From IMG/VR virus record IMGVR_UViG_3300035670_000145, positions 1 to 64,000 of that record: a stretch of 64,000 bases of DNA; one strand, given 5' to 3'. The notes beneath the pieces are model-generated. The model was not told where the DNA came from and searched no databases. It was given only the letters and a program-made list of their open reading frames with translations. The translations under genes and the position numbers were made by a program. The DNA is from a virus. How positions within the stretch are numbered: the stretch's first letter is position 1; the number at the start of each line of letters is the position of its first letter. This document shows, in pieces, positions 43,709-50,401 of the stretch.

Positions 43709-43902
43709 AGTGGAGGTTTCGGGATCCAACCATGAGTCACGCTGATCAGTCAACCGCCGCGGACGCCGCCCCTACCATGAGACTAGAGAGACTGAGCCGG
43801 ATTGTTGCAAACGGTCACATTTGCGCTGCTGATATCAGGAGTGCTAATGTTAAGAAATATTTTGTAACATTAGCAATATTGATATAAGCAACACTCATGC
43901 AA

Positions 43903-44109
43903 CGAAATGTGAAGAAATGTTAATTATTAAGAATTGTTAAGAAATGTTAATTATGAAGAAACGTTAAGAAATGTGAAATATTGCGAAATGTTAAGAAATG
44001 TTAAGAAATGTTACAAAATGTGAAGAAATGTAAATGTTAAGAAATGTCAAGAAATGTTACAAAATATAAATGTTAAGAAATGTTGCAAAATGTGAAGAAT
44101 TGTTACAAT
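43903..44109. repeat. A/T-rich iteron array of GAAATGTTAA units
   Basis: Eleven exact GAAATGT heptamers in about 200 bp, plus variants (GAATTGT, GAAACGT, CAAAATGT). Most are spaced 10 or 11 bp, one helical turn, as in GAAATGTTAA repeated head to tail. All lie in the same direction. No spacers of constant unique sequence, so not CRISPR. Confidence 0.8.
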
Positions 44110-44127
44110 AGTACAAATGTACTATTG
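44106..44127. repeat. 9-bp inverted repeat at end of iteron array
   Basis: CAATAGTAC-AAAT-GTACTATTG, perfect 9-bp arms, immediately after the last repeat unit. Confidence 0.65.
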
Positions 44128-44189
44128 ATGCGTCTATGTGCATAGGCTCATAAAAACAATTGAGAATGATTCGCAATAGCAATACGCTT

Positions 44190-44264
44190 CCAGCCGGATC
44201 CAATACGACGCCAGCCGGATCTTGATACAACCTTAGCCGTGTCCGATAGAGCTCTGGCCGGATC
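44190..44264. repeat. Four 21-22-bp direct repeats (CCAGCCGGATC)
   Basis: Units begin at 44190, 44211, 44233 and 44254: CCAGCCGGATC, CCAGCCGGATC, TTAGCCGTGTC, CTGGCCGGATC. Spacing is 21-22 bp (two helical turns). Lies 25-100 bp from the stop of the leftward gene at 44290. Confidence 0.7.
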
Positions 44265-44289
44265 TTGTCAATTCTTTTGCTTTGTGCTG

Positions 44290-44820
44290 TCAACACTTCA
44301 CAATGATCCTGCCATCATTTTCGTCCCATCGAAAGATTGCCCATTGTTGATACAGCCTCCCCAGCTCAATAGCCTGCTCTTCTGATATGCCGTAGATGGC
44401 CCAACTAGGCTCTTGCCAGCTCCCATCGACAGACTGCCCCACCACTTCTTCACAGGATGCCCCTGAGAGCCCATCAATGCGCCTGCGCAAGCTTTCATGC
44501 AAAGGCTCGTCAAAAAGACGATGAAGCGGGGTGTTTTGGCTGAAAGGACAACAAGCAGAAACAATAAAACAAGGCAATGAAGATGGCGCCCAGGCATAGC
44601 CTTCTGTCGAAACAAGCACTGCTTCGTCGAAGAGTTCCAGAGGAGCAATCGTCTTTTCAATCCTGAATTCAGCTAAGGCATCTCGCAGGAAATCAACAAA
44701 ATGCTGTTTGTGAATGTTTTTGAAGATATTGTCCACATATTCTTTAGTGTCAGGATCGTAAAGCACCATGCCTCTCCACCAATCGTTAACAAAGTGCAAA
44801 AGCTGATCATCGTCAATCAT
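44290..44820 (-). CDS. DUF3293-like protein (176 aa)
   Basis: The C-terminus ('SWQEPSWAIYGISEEQAIEL', then 'GRLYQQWAIFRWDEND') matches DUF3293, which has this Trp-Glu, 'GIS..QA..LG..Q.A.F' pattern. 'NTPLHRLFDEPL' upstream also fits. Function unknown; common in phages and bacteria. Overlaps upstream gene by 4 bp. Confidence 0.7.
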   Translation of the reverse strand: MIDDDQLLHFVNDWWRGMVLYDPDTKEYVDNIFKNIHKQHFVDFLRDALAEFRIEKTIAPLELFDEAVLVSTEGYAWAPSSLPCFIVSACCPFSQNTPLHRLFDEPLHESLRRRIDGLSGASCEEVVGQSVDGSWQEPSWAIYGISEEQAIELGRLYQQWAIFRWDENDGRIIVKC

Positions 44821-45269
44821 GAGAATTCTCCAATAATGTAGTCAAAAGGGCCGTCACCACCATGGCCAATACAATGGCCAGGATACAAAGCATGCCTAGC
44901 AAGTCCGTAGGGGCCAATAATGGCATGATTATCTTTTAACCATTGCTTGTCACAAAGCTTTTCTGGCCGTCCTTTCCTGTCCCAAACAATGGAGAAGAAA
45001 AGGGCAGGATCAACAGGGTCGCCATACTCATTTTTAATTTCATAGCCTTCTTCTTCTGTTTTGTGGTGGATGTAGCTCCACATATCGCCCCAATTGTGTA
45101 AATCTTTTTCGGGATACACATGCAGGCCGAAGCACCATCCTGACGAACTTTTGCCAAGATGCAGGGGCTCTTCTGCTTCTTTGCCGCAATGCAAGCATTT
45201 AGGAGCATGTAAATAATAGTTGGCTCCCACGGTCAAGCCCTTTTGAATTTGGAAAGGTGCATGTTCCAC
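44817..45269 (-). CDS. Conserved protein with Cys pair and HLGKSSSGW motif (150 aa)
   Basis: 'APKCLHCGKEAEEPLHLGKS' followed by 'SSGWCFGLHVYPEKDLHNWG' is a pattern shared by small uncharacterised phage and bacterial proteins; one Cys pair may bind zinc. No function known. Start overlaps the 101-aa gene by 37 bp. Confidence 0.65.
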   Translation of the reverse strand: MEHAPFQIQKGLTVGANYYLHAPKCLHCGKEAEEPLHLGKSSSGWCFGLHVYPEKDLHNWGDMWSYIHHKTEEEGYEIKNEYGDPVDPALFFSIVWDRKGRPEKLCDKQWLKDNHAIIGPYGLARHALYPGHCIGHGGDGPFDYIIGEFS

Positions 45270-45538
45270 ATTCCCCTACTCATGTCGCCTGGTCGATAAA
45301 GCACGTAACAGGAAGGTTCTTGCACTAGCCCTCCTTCCCCATCGCTAACCGCTTCGGCCTCATCCACCCAGAAGCCTTTGCACTGTCCATCTTCGTCAAA
45401 CACGCCCATTTGATAATCACCATCTTCCATGCACAGTCTGATGTGGAAGATAAGCTCTTTGAGGGAACTGGCTTGATAAACACCCTGCGTAGGAGGAAAA
45501 TAGGGGCCGTTGTCAGAATAGTTGCGAACGGTGATCAT
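45233..45538 (-). CDS. Protein of unknown function (101 aa)
   Basis: 101 aa, ATG 45538 (MITVRNYSDNGPYFPPTQGV). Overlaps the upstream 51-aa gene by an ATGA. Acidic with several Trp; no family recognised. Confidence 0.6.
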   Translation of the reverse strand: MITVRNYSDNGPYFPPTQGVYQASSLKELIFHIRLCMEDGDYQMGVFDEDGQCKGFWVDEAEAVSDGEGGLVQEPSCYVLYRPGDMSRGMWNMHLSKFKRA

Positions 45539-45690
45539 TGATCTTCTCCTCTGACGAGCTCAATGATGGAATAGTTGGTGCCAGCTTGTTGATAAATTGC
45601 ATGGAGCTGATCGCGCTCCTCTTCGGACTGTGCATAGTCTTCGTAGCCTTCGCTGTCCTTGAACAGCCAAACAATGGAAAGAGAAGTCAT
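45535..45690 (-). CDS. Small protein (51 aa)
   Basis: ATG 45690 to TGA 45535; 51 aa (MTSLSIVWLFKDSEGYEDYA...). Two bases after the upstream stop and overlapping the downstream start, so clearly part of the operon. Unknown function. Confidence 0.65.
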   Translation of the reverse strand: MTSLSIVWLFKDSEGYEDYAQSEEERDQLHAIYQQAGTNYSIIELVRGEDQ

Positions 45691-45692
45691 AG

Positions 45693-45878
45693 TCAGTCTT
45701 CAATAATGCGAAAGTCAAGATCGTTTGTTTTCTTTATCCATCGACATTGATTGAACTGCGGCAGCACGATGAACAGTTTATCGTGGTGATCTTGCTCAAC
45801 AATGGCAGTGGTGATGGTGGCGCCGATGCGGCTACGACCTCTGTTGCTGATGGCCAGGATGTTGATGGTGTCTTGCAT
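45693..45878 (-). CDS. Small beta-rich protein (61 aa)
   Basis: 61 aa, ATG 45878 (MQDTINILAISNRGRSRIGA). Contains 'KLFIVLPQFNQCRWIKKTND'. Directly upstream of the 51-aa gene. Unknown function. Confidence 0.6.
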   Translation of the reverse strand: MQDTINILAISNRGRSRIGATITTAIVEQDHHDKLFIVLPQFNQCRWIKKTNDLDFRIIED

Positions 45879-45979
45879 GGTGGAGCTGGTTGAGAAGTGC
45901 TTGTCTGCGGGCTCTGGCGGCCCTGAGAGCCTGAGGCTTGAGCCTCCGCTTAGGAGGCTTGCCTGAGTTGTGCTGGTGG

Positions 45980-46156
45980 TTAGGCACTTGCATGACGGAA
46001 CACTGGTCGTATCCAGTGGCGATTAGCAGGGAAGCACTGTTGCATTTCCTGCTGCCAGAGCAGGGCCTCTTCACGATCAGGGCCGGTGAAGCCACACTGG
46101 CGGATGGCACCATCGGGAGTCTGCTCGAAAAGGCGGAAAAGGACGACGGTTTGCAT
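45980..46156 (-). CDS. Small protein (58 aa)
   Basis: ATG 46156 (MQTVVLFRLFEQTPDGAIRQ), 58 aa. A repeated intergenic hairpin cassette lies 42 bp upstream. Unknown function. Confidence 0.55.
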   Translation of the reverse strand: MQTVVLFRLFEQTPDGAIRQCGFTGPDREEALLWQQEMQQCFPANRHWIRPVFRHASA

Positions 46157-46189
46157 GGTCTTGAGATCAAGGTGGAGAGCCTCGCGGCC

Positions 46190-46240
46190 CGTTGAAAGAA
46201 CAATAGAGCAGGAGAGGCCCCTGGAAAGGGGCCTGTAACA
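46190..46240 (-). repeat. Dispersed intergenic hairpin cassette, copy 1
   Basis: On the minus strand: GGCCCC hairpin, then CTCTATTGTTC and T-rich sequence. Shares about 30 bp with copies near 46657, 47668 and 48244, each between the stop of one leftward gene and the start of the next. Confidence 0.6.
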
Positions 46241-46245
46241 ATGCT

Positions 46246-46617
46246 TCACACTGCATCAAGCCTTTCCGCTTCGCGCTCTGCCATGTGGCGCTGATTGGCA
46301 AGCCAGTTCCTAAATTCAACCCACGTAGCAGCAGGCACTGTGGCCATCGCCCAAGAGCTCACTGCTTGACGCCTGTCGCAATCTTCATTGCAATAGGAGA
46401 TAGGAGCTTTGAGCATGGTCAACTTATGAGCAGCATGCTCGCAAAGATCGATGCCAGCGTGGTAGGAGCTGGGAAGCCATTCTAGAAAGGCCTCGGTAGT
46501 GCGCTGATTGGCGCAGAAAATGTGCGTGAAGAGCTCCTGTAGGTCGAGCATGTAAAGCTCGTGGCTGGTGGCTTTAGCCCAGAAGCCGTGGTCAGGACGA
46601 TTGAAGGAGATGGTCAT
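46246..46617 (-). CDS. Protein of unknown function (123 aa)
   Basis: ATG 46617 (MTISFNRPDHGFWAKATSHE) chosen because upstream residues lie in the repeat cassette. 123 aa with several Cys ('NEDCDRR'). Unknown function. Confidence 0.55.
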   Translation of the reverse strand: MTISFNRPDHGFWAKATSHELYMLDLQELFTHIFCANQRTTEAFLEWLPSSYHAGIDLCEHAAHKLTMLKAPISYCNEDCDRRQAVSSWAMATVPAATWVEFRNWLANQRHMAEREAERLDAV

Positions 46618-46649
46618 GGCTTGGAGAGTGGTGGAAGCTCGCGCCTCCG

Positions 46650-46693
46650 AACAAAGGAAGAATAGAGCAAAAAGGGGCTGTTGCCAGCCCATG
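46650..46693 (-). repeat. Dispersed intergenic hairpin cassette, copy 2
   Basis: ACAAAGGAAGAATAGAGC followed by an AAGGGGCTG...CAGCCC hairpin; upstream of the 123-aa gene. The same arrangement as the other copies. Confidence 0.5.
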
Positions 46694-46720
46694 AATCATT
46701 GGCTTCACAAATCGTTGCAA

Positions 46721-46873
46721 TCAGCGCCGTTGATCACAAATGCCGGCCAGCATTTCGCCCACGTGGGCATGGGCAGCACGAAGCTGGTCAAAGGCTTGAT
46801 CGCGCTCCTTGCGGGCCTGGTAGTAGGCATCAGGGCCCTGAGGGTAGAAGTCGCGGCCTATATGTGTTGCCAT
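46721..46873 (-). CDS. Short paralogue of the 85-aa protein, 50 aa
   Basis: ATG 46873 to TGA 46721. The 50-aa product (MATHIGRDFYPQGPDAYYQA...) is closely similar to the C-terminal half of the gene at 47379-47636 (GRDFYPQGPDAFYQHRQERQ...). Its start overlaps the end of an HNH endonuclease gene that separates the two copies. It looks like a duplicate that lost its N-terminal half. Confidence 0.7.
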   Translation of the reverse strand: MATHIGRDFYPQGPDAYYQARKERDQAFDQLRAAHAHVGEMLAGICDQRR

Positions 46874-47343
46874 ATTTTGCGTAAAACAATTTGACTTATC
46901 AACGGCTGTGTTACATTAAATTTTCTCGCCAAAGTATTCGTCGATTCACCACCCGCCGCGTACAATTCTCTTATTTTTAGCACTTCTTTTTCTGTTAATT
47001 TTGCCTTGCAATTTCTTTCACCTTTGGCGCTAGCAAAGATACGTCTTCCTCTTTCGACCATGTCATTGTAATTATCTTGGTCCGTGCCAAGTTCCAAGTG
47101 AAAAGGATTACAGCAAGAAGGGTTGTCACACTTATGGCGCACCAGCATGCCAGTTGGTATTTCTCCAAAGGCAAATTCCCATGCTGCGCGGTGAGCCAGC
47201 ATCTGTCTTTTGTTGACCGTGATTCTTCCATATCCAGACTTGAGTCTTGACTTGGACTTCCATTCCCAGCAAAGATCTACCGGCGCTTCGGTAACGCTTC
47301 CCCAAAGGCGCTGCCATGCCGGCACTTTATTCCATTGTGTCAT
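46858..47343 (-). CDS. HNH homing endonuclease with C-terminal HTH (161 aa)
   Basis: An N-terminal 'CWEWKSKSRLKSGYGRITVN' segment and 'MLVRHKCDNPSCCNPFHLEL' (His-Asn HNH core with Cys pair) are followed by a 'LTEKEVLKIRELYAAGGEST' helix-turn-helix. Typical AP2/HNH-type mobile endonuclease. Inserted between two copies of a duplicated small gene. Confidence 0.9.
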   Translation of the reverse strand: MTQWNKVPAWQRLWGSVTEAPVDLCWEWKSKSRLKSGYGRITVNKRQMLAHRAAWEFAFGEIPTGMLVRHKCDNPSCCNPFHLELGTDQDNYNDMVERGRRIFASAKGERNCKAKLTEKEVLKIRELYAAGGESTNTLARKFNVTQPLISQIVLRKIWQHI

Positions 47344-47378
47344 GGGTTAAAAATCAACGACTGAGAGAGTCTAGCAAC

Positions 47379-47636
47379 TCATTGCTGGTTGCAGATACCT
47401 ATCAGAACTTCTTCCACATATTTGTGGGCAGAGCGGAGACTGTCAAAAGCAGCTTGCCTTTCTTGGCGATGCTGGTAAAAAGCATCTGGACCTTGTGGAT
47501 AAAAATCCCGACCATTTGACTCGGCAGCGGCTAGAGCATCAATCGCCTTGTCAATGGCATCGTACGCAGCAGCGTAACCATCGCGCAGGTCGGTGAAGCC
47601 GGTGCCGTTGAGATGGATGGTGGGGATGGTTGCCAT
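47379..47636 (-). CDS. Small helical protein, full-length copy (85 aa)
   Basis: ATG 47636 (MATIPTIHLNGTGFTDLRDG). Helical 'GYAAAYDAIDKAIDALAAAE' followed by 'NGRDFYPQGPDAFYQHRQER'. Function unknown. Its C-terminal half is repeated in the 50-aa gene at 46721-46873. Confidence 0.65.
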   Translation of the reverse strand: MATIPTIHLNGTGFTDLRDGYAAAYDAIDKAIDALAAAESNGRDFYPQGPDAFYQHRQERQAAFDSLRSAHKYVEEVLIGICNQQ

Positions 47637-47664
47637 GGGAAAGAAAGGAAAGGGCGTTGCCGCC

Positions 47665-47712
47665 GGACAAAGGAACAATACAGGCAAGAGGGGCCGAAAC
47701 CCCTGCTTGTCA
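47665..47712 (-). repeat. Dispersed intergenic hairpin cassette, copy 3
   Basis: GGACAAAGGAACAATACAGG then AGGGGCCGAAACCCCT hairpin. It lies between the 86-aa and 85-aa genes, 30 bp upstream of the latter's start. Confidence 0.6.
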
Positions 47713-47967
47713 CAAAGCTTCACAAACAGCGTCAATCAGTTTCTTCTGTGCCACTCGCTTGCCATTAACCTTCCAAATCGTGGTGCTACTCCAGCGACCA
47801 CGGCCCATGCACCGAGGCACAATCCAGCAAGCTATTTCCTTTCCATTAAATTCTCCAGAAGCAAAACCTCCAGCGCTGCTTCCATTTTTGCAGCTCTGAG
47901 AAAATGCTTGGTCATAAAGCTTGCCAGTGAAGACAGTGGCGTCAGAAACAAGAAATAGAGCGTCCAT
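47710..47967 (-). CDS. Small Cys-containing protein (85 aa)
   Basis: ATG 47967 (MDALFLVSDATVFTGKLYDQ). It has 'KEIACWIVPRCMGRGRWSST' and several Lys; small basic protein of unknown function. Its stop borders cassette copy 3. Confidence 0.6.
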   Translation of the reverse strand: MDALFLVSDATVFTGKLYDQAFSQSCKNGSSAGGFASGEFNGKEIACWIVPRCMGRGRWSSTTIWKVNGKRVAQKKLIDAVCEAL

Positions 47968-47972
47968 GGTGA

Positions 47973-48212
47973 TCAAACGTTGATGATGTTGTTGAAATAC
48001 TGTTCAGCTTCCCACTTGTGATCGAACAGGCCGTAGGAAGTGTCGTGAATAGAAAGCTCAGTCAAGCGCTCCCAGCCATAGGCTTCCCATTTGACGGTGC
48101 CATCGGCACAGTGGAATTTGCGCACGCCATAGCCAGAATGCTGGGCTTGGCGGTCGGCTTCGAGCTTGGCGAGGTAAGGGCTCTCGCGGTGGCCTTCGAT
48201 GGTGCGGTGCAT
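47973..48212 (-). CDS. Small protein of unknown function (79 aa)
   Basis: ATG 48212 (MHRTIEGHRESPYLAKLEAD). Upstream in-frame codons lie in the repeated hairpins, so the inner start is preferred. 'TVKWEAYGWERLTEL' beta-rich segment. Unknown function. Confidence 0.55.
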   Translation of the reverse strand: MHRTIEGHRESPYLAKLEADRQAQHSGYGVRKFHCADGTVKWEAYGWERLTELSIHDTSYGLFDHKWEAEQYFNNIINV

Positions 48213-48227
48213 GACTTTGGTGACGGT

Positions 48228-48290
48228 GGGCTCGCGCCCGTGATAGAACAATAGAGGCAGGAGGGGCCTGGTCAGCCCCTCCGCAACAAT
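48228..48290 (-). repeat. Dispersed intergenic hairpin cassette, copy 4, with GGGC-TCGC-GCCC hairpin
   Basis: GGAGGGGC (48260-48267)/GCCCCTCC (48275-48282) stem, then on the minus strand CTCTATTGTTC. It is followed by a second small hairpin GGGCTCGCGCCC (48228-48239), which also occurs at 49393-49404 upstream of another gene. Confidence 0.65.
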
Positions 48291-48293
48291 TGT

Positions 48294-48473
48294 TTACAAA
48301 CGGTTCGGGCCTTGCATGCCCTGCACCACCATGAAGCTCTTAGTGGTGAACACGGCTTTGAGGCTTCGAGCCTGTCGTTCGAGGGCATTGCGGTCAGGAC
48401 TGGAATCAAGCATGGTCCAATCCATGCCTGACTCTGCCCATAGGCTCCAAACGTCGCGATCAAGAACTGCCAT
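48294..48473 (-). CDS. Small protein (59 aa)
   Basis: ATG 48473 to TAA 48294; 59 aa (MAVLDRDVWSLWAESGMDWT...). It begins 2 bp after the clamp-like gene's stop, so is probably co-translated. Unknown function. Confidence 0.6.
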   Translation of the reverse strand: MAVLDRDVWSLWAESGMDWTMLDSSPDRNALERQARSLKAVFTTKSFMVVQGMQGPNRL

Positions 48474-48475
48474 GA

Positions 48476-49063
48476 TCAGTCCCTCACCATGACGGGCAAC
48501 AGCAAGAACTGAAGCTCAGTGTCTCCTAGGCTTGTAGTGAGCAGCAGTGGCGAAGTGGAAGATTCTCCCATTCGCACCTTGATATTGACAGAATCTGCAA
48601 GCTTTGCGCTGATGTCGCAAATGGTGCGCATGTATTCGCTGTTGAGCACTATGGGCTTGGCCGGAGCATTTGCCATGCTGGCCGGATCTGGCCAGAGACT
48701 ATCAAAGTGAGAAGGAAATTCACCCCTGTTGTCACCTACGCAGGGGCGAGCTTCTAGCAAGTCCATCACGCCTTCTTTCTTTCCTCCATAGAACCTTGAT
48801 TCTCCATTGTTGATGATTGCCTTTTGTGCATAGGCCACTTTCTTTTTGAAGGTTTTTGCTGGTATCAATGCTTCTGGGCTTTGCATGAAACAAAGAGGAC
48901 CAAATGGCACCAGGCAGCGAAAAGCGAAGTGGCCATTAGTGGCGGCAATGCGCATGCCACGAGGAGTGCTTTTCAAGTGGATGTCAGTAATGGCACCTTT
49001 GTAGGCGTCAGGATGGACAAATTGTGCTGCGATGTGCAGCAGGATTGCAGGAGCTTCGATCAT
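48476..49063 (-). CDS. Sliding clamp-like protein, two domains (195 aa)
   Basis: ATG 49063. 'DIHLKSTPRGMRIAATNGHF' and 'FRCLVPF' resemble a beta-clamp strand-turn segment; 'GEFPSHFDSLWPD' resembles the start of another clamp domain; the C-terminus 'LGDTELQFLLLPVMV' is like the final 'YLLMPM' of DnaN. At 195 aa it has room for two domains, so it would have to trimerise as T4 gp45 does. Similarity is weak; structural search is the test. No polymerase gene is seen in the window. Confidence 0.55.
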   Translation of the reverse strand: MIEAPAILLHIAAQFVHPDAYKGAITDIHLKSTPRGMRIAATNGHFAFRCLVPFGPLCFMQSPEALIPAKTFKKKVAYAQKAIINNGESRFYGGKKEGVMDLLEARPCVGDNRGEFPSHFDSLWPDPASMANAPAKPIVLNSEYMRTICDISAKLADSVNIKVRMGESSTSPLLLTTSLGDTELQFLLLPVMVRD

Positions 49064-49098
49064 GATGATTGCAATGGAGGGGAAGGGAAAGGAAAAAG

Positions 49099-49377
49099 TC
49101 AGAACACCAGCTCTTTGCCATTGGCCTTGATGCTCACCACGCGCTCGCAATCAAACGAGCGCCAGGCACCTTGTCCTTCGTTGCGGGCGATGGAGAAATC
49201 ACGACAGCGGATGATGCTCACCTTGCGAGAAGGAGTGCCAGTGCCCTTAATTTCTTTGGTGTCGCGAGGGTTAAACTGCAGCTTGCGCACGGTGCCATCG
49301 GCTTTTATGAACTGCACGCTGACGATGCTGCTGCCAGCTTCAAAGATGAATTTCTTGATGAAGGAGGTTTTGTCCAT
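49099..49377 (-). CDS. Small SH3-like beta protein (92 aa)
   Basis: ATG 49377 (MDKTSFIKKFIFEAGSSIVS). 'SVQFIKADGTVRKLQFNPRD' and 'SFDCERVVSIKANGKELVF' form a beta pattern as in DUF2693-like phage proteins. Unknown function. A GGGCTCGCGCCC hairpin lies just upstream. Confidence 0.6.
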   Translation of the reverse strand: MDKTSFIKKFIFEAGSSIVSVQFIKADGTVRKLQFNPRDTKEIKGTGTPSRKVSIIRCRDFSIARNEGQGAWRSFDCERVVSIKANGKELVF

Positions 49378-49411
49378 GGGAGAGGAGGAAGTGGGCTCGC
49401 GCCCTTGATGA

Positions 49412-49642
49412 CTATGATTGCTGGTCTGAGGCCTTTTGTGAAGCCCTTCGGGCATTAGCGTTGCTTATGGCCTTGTGCATGTCCTTTTCGGCATTGCGCA
49501 GGGCGCGATCATCGCTTACGCTCTGTGGCGCCACGAACGTGGCCCCGTTTGGATGCTTGAAAACGAAGTGGCGCTTGGTGCGGGCGAGAATGAAGCCTAG
49601 GCTTGTGGCCATGGCGACAATGCGCTTGTTTGCTTCTTTCAT
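49412..49642 (-). CDS. HicA-like small protein (76 aa)
   Basis: ATG 49642 (MKEANKRIVAMATSLGFILA). 'RTKRHFVFKHPNGATFVAPQ' is the dsRBD-like HicA/YcfA pattern with the His-containing strand. The adjacent genes are not HicB-like, so toxin-antitoxin function is not supported; phages often carry solitary HicA-like proteins. Confidence 0.6.
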   Translation of the reverse strand: MKEANKRIVAMATSLGFILARTKRHFVFKHPNGATFVAPQSVSDDRALRNAEKDMHKAISNANARRASQKASDQQS

Positions 49643-49800
49643 TGGCCTAGGTGCGTGATGGCGCAATAGCGCTGCGGGTGAAGCTGCGTGCAAGCCTGAT
49701 AGGCCTGACGATCAGGCTTGGGGAGAGGCTCGGTCACATGGGACCACGCCAAGGCAGTCAGCATGGCTGAGAGCGATGCTAGGGCTAGAAGGTTCTGCAT
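49639..49800 (-). CDS. Small exported or membrane protein (53 aa)
   Basis: ATG 49800 (MQNLLALASLSAMLTALAWS) with a hydrophobic N-terminus of about 18 residues, then a polar tail with two Cys. Likely secreted or periplasmic peptide or membrane anchored. Overlaps the HicA-like gene by 4 bp. Confidence 0.6.
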   Translation of the reverse strand: MQNLLALASLSAMLTALAWSHVTEPLPKPDRQAYQACTQLHPQRYCAITHLGQ

Positions 49801-49887
49801 GAAAGAGAGGCGAACCAGCTCACAATACCGAGCCAGCCCGCCCCTGAAAATGCTTTGTTGCTTTTTGCAATACAAGGTCAGCCGGCA

Positions 49888-49914
49888 AAAGAAAAGCGCC
49901 CCTCGCGGAGCGCT
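49888..49914 (-). terminator. Terminator after the RlpA-like gene
   Basis: Minus strand: AGCGCTCC-GCGA-GGGGCGCT (one G-U) followed by TTTCTTTT. It lies 23 bp downstream of the RlpA-like gene's stop. Confidence 0.85.
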
Positions 49915-49936
49915 CGTGGATTCTCGTTCTTCGGCA

Positions 49937-50299
49937 TCATGCCCTGGCGTAGCAGAGCCGCGCAACTCCTTGTGAGGGATTGGCCACGCGAGCAAAAGCA
50001 CCGTAGGAAAGATCAAGAATGCGATCGCCATACCAAGGGCCTCGGTCGGTCACCCTCACCACCACTGACTTTCCATTGCGGGGATTGACGATGCGCAGGC
50101 GGGTGCCGAGGGGGAGCGATGGAGAAGCAACGGTGAGGCCGTAGGCATCGAAACGGCTACCATCAGCAGCTCTCTGGCCGTCGTAGCCATCTCCAATGCC
50201 ATAGTGCGAAACCAAGCCGCACGACGATCCAGCCTCCGCAGCGAATGGCACCAAAGCACCAAGGGCGACGGAAGCAGCAGAGAGAAAACGAAAAAGCAT
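49937..50299 (-). CDS. RlpA-like double-psi beta-barrel protein with signal peptide (120 aa)
   Basis: Residues 1-23 form a signal peptide (MLFRFLSAASVALGALVPFA-AEA). Residues 30-103 match the RlpA/expansin-like barrel: 'SHYGIGDGYDGQRAADGSRF', 'LTVASPSLPLGTRLRIVNPR', then 'SVVVRVTDRGPWYGDRILDL'. In RlpA this fold cuts peptidoglycan lacking stem peptides. A phage copy exported to the periplasm could aid lysis or alter the cell wall. It has its own terminator. Confidence 0.85.
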   Translation of the reverse strand: MLFRFLSAASVALGALVPFAAEAGSSCGLVSHYGIGDGYDGQRAADGSRFDAYGLTVASPSLPLGTRLRIVNPRNGKSVVVRVTDRGPWYGDRILDLSYGAFARVANPSQGVARLCYARA

Positions 50300-50401
50300 C
50301 AGGAAGAGAAAGTAAGTAGCAGGGACCAGGGAGTCGCCTCCTGGCAGCCCTTACTGTACCAAAGTCGTCAAGCCTTTGTGCCGGGCGACAGTGAAGGTGC
50401 T

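Larger units (their letters stand above)
43630..44289. other. Non-coding region with palindromes and two repeat arrays (660 bp)
   Basis: Between leftward genes, with no convincing coding sequence. It holds a palindrome at 43689, an A/T-rich array of GAAATGTTAA-like 10-11-mers (43903-44109), a palindrome at 44106 and four 21-22-bp repeats (44190-44264). Confidence 0.6.

Noticed and set aside
43639-43887. Rightward 82-codon open frame
   Set aside because: No ribosome site, poor protein-like sequence and overlap with a palindrome.
43903-44109. CRISPR array
   Set aside because: Units are 10-11 bp with no unique spacers of constant length and no cas genes nearby.
44057-44296. Leftward open frame across the repeat arrays
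   Set aside because: Its sequence is a translation of the direct repeats, with no ribosome site; treated as non-coding.
49412-49642. Toxin-antitoxin pair based on the HicA-like protein
   Set aside because: No HicB-like partner among the neighbouring genes.
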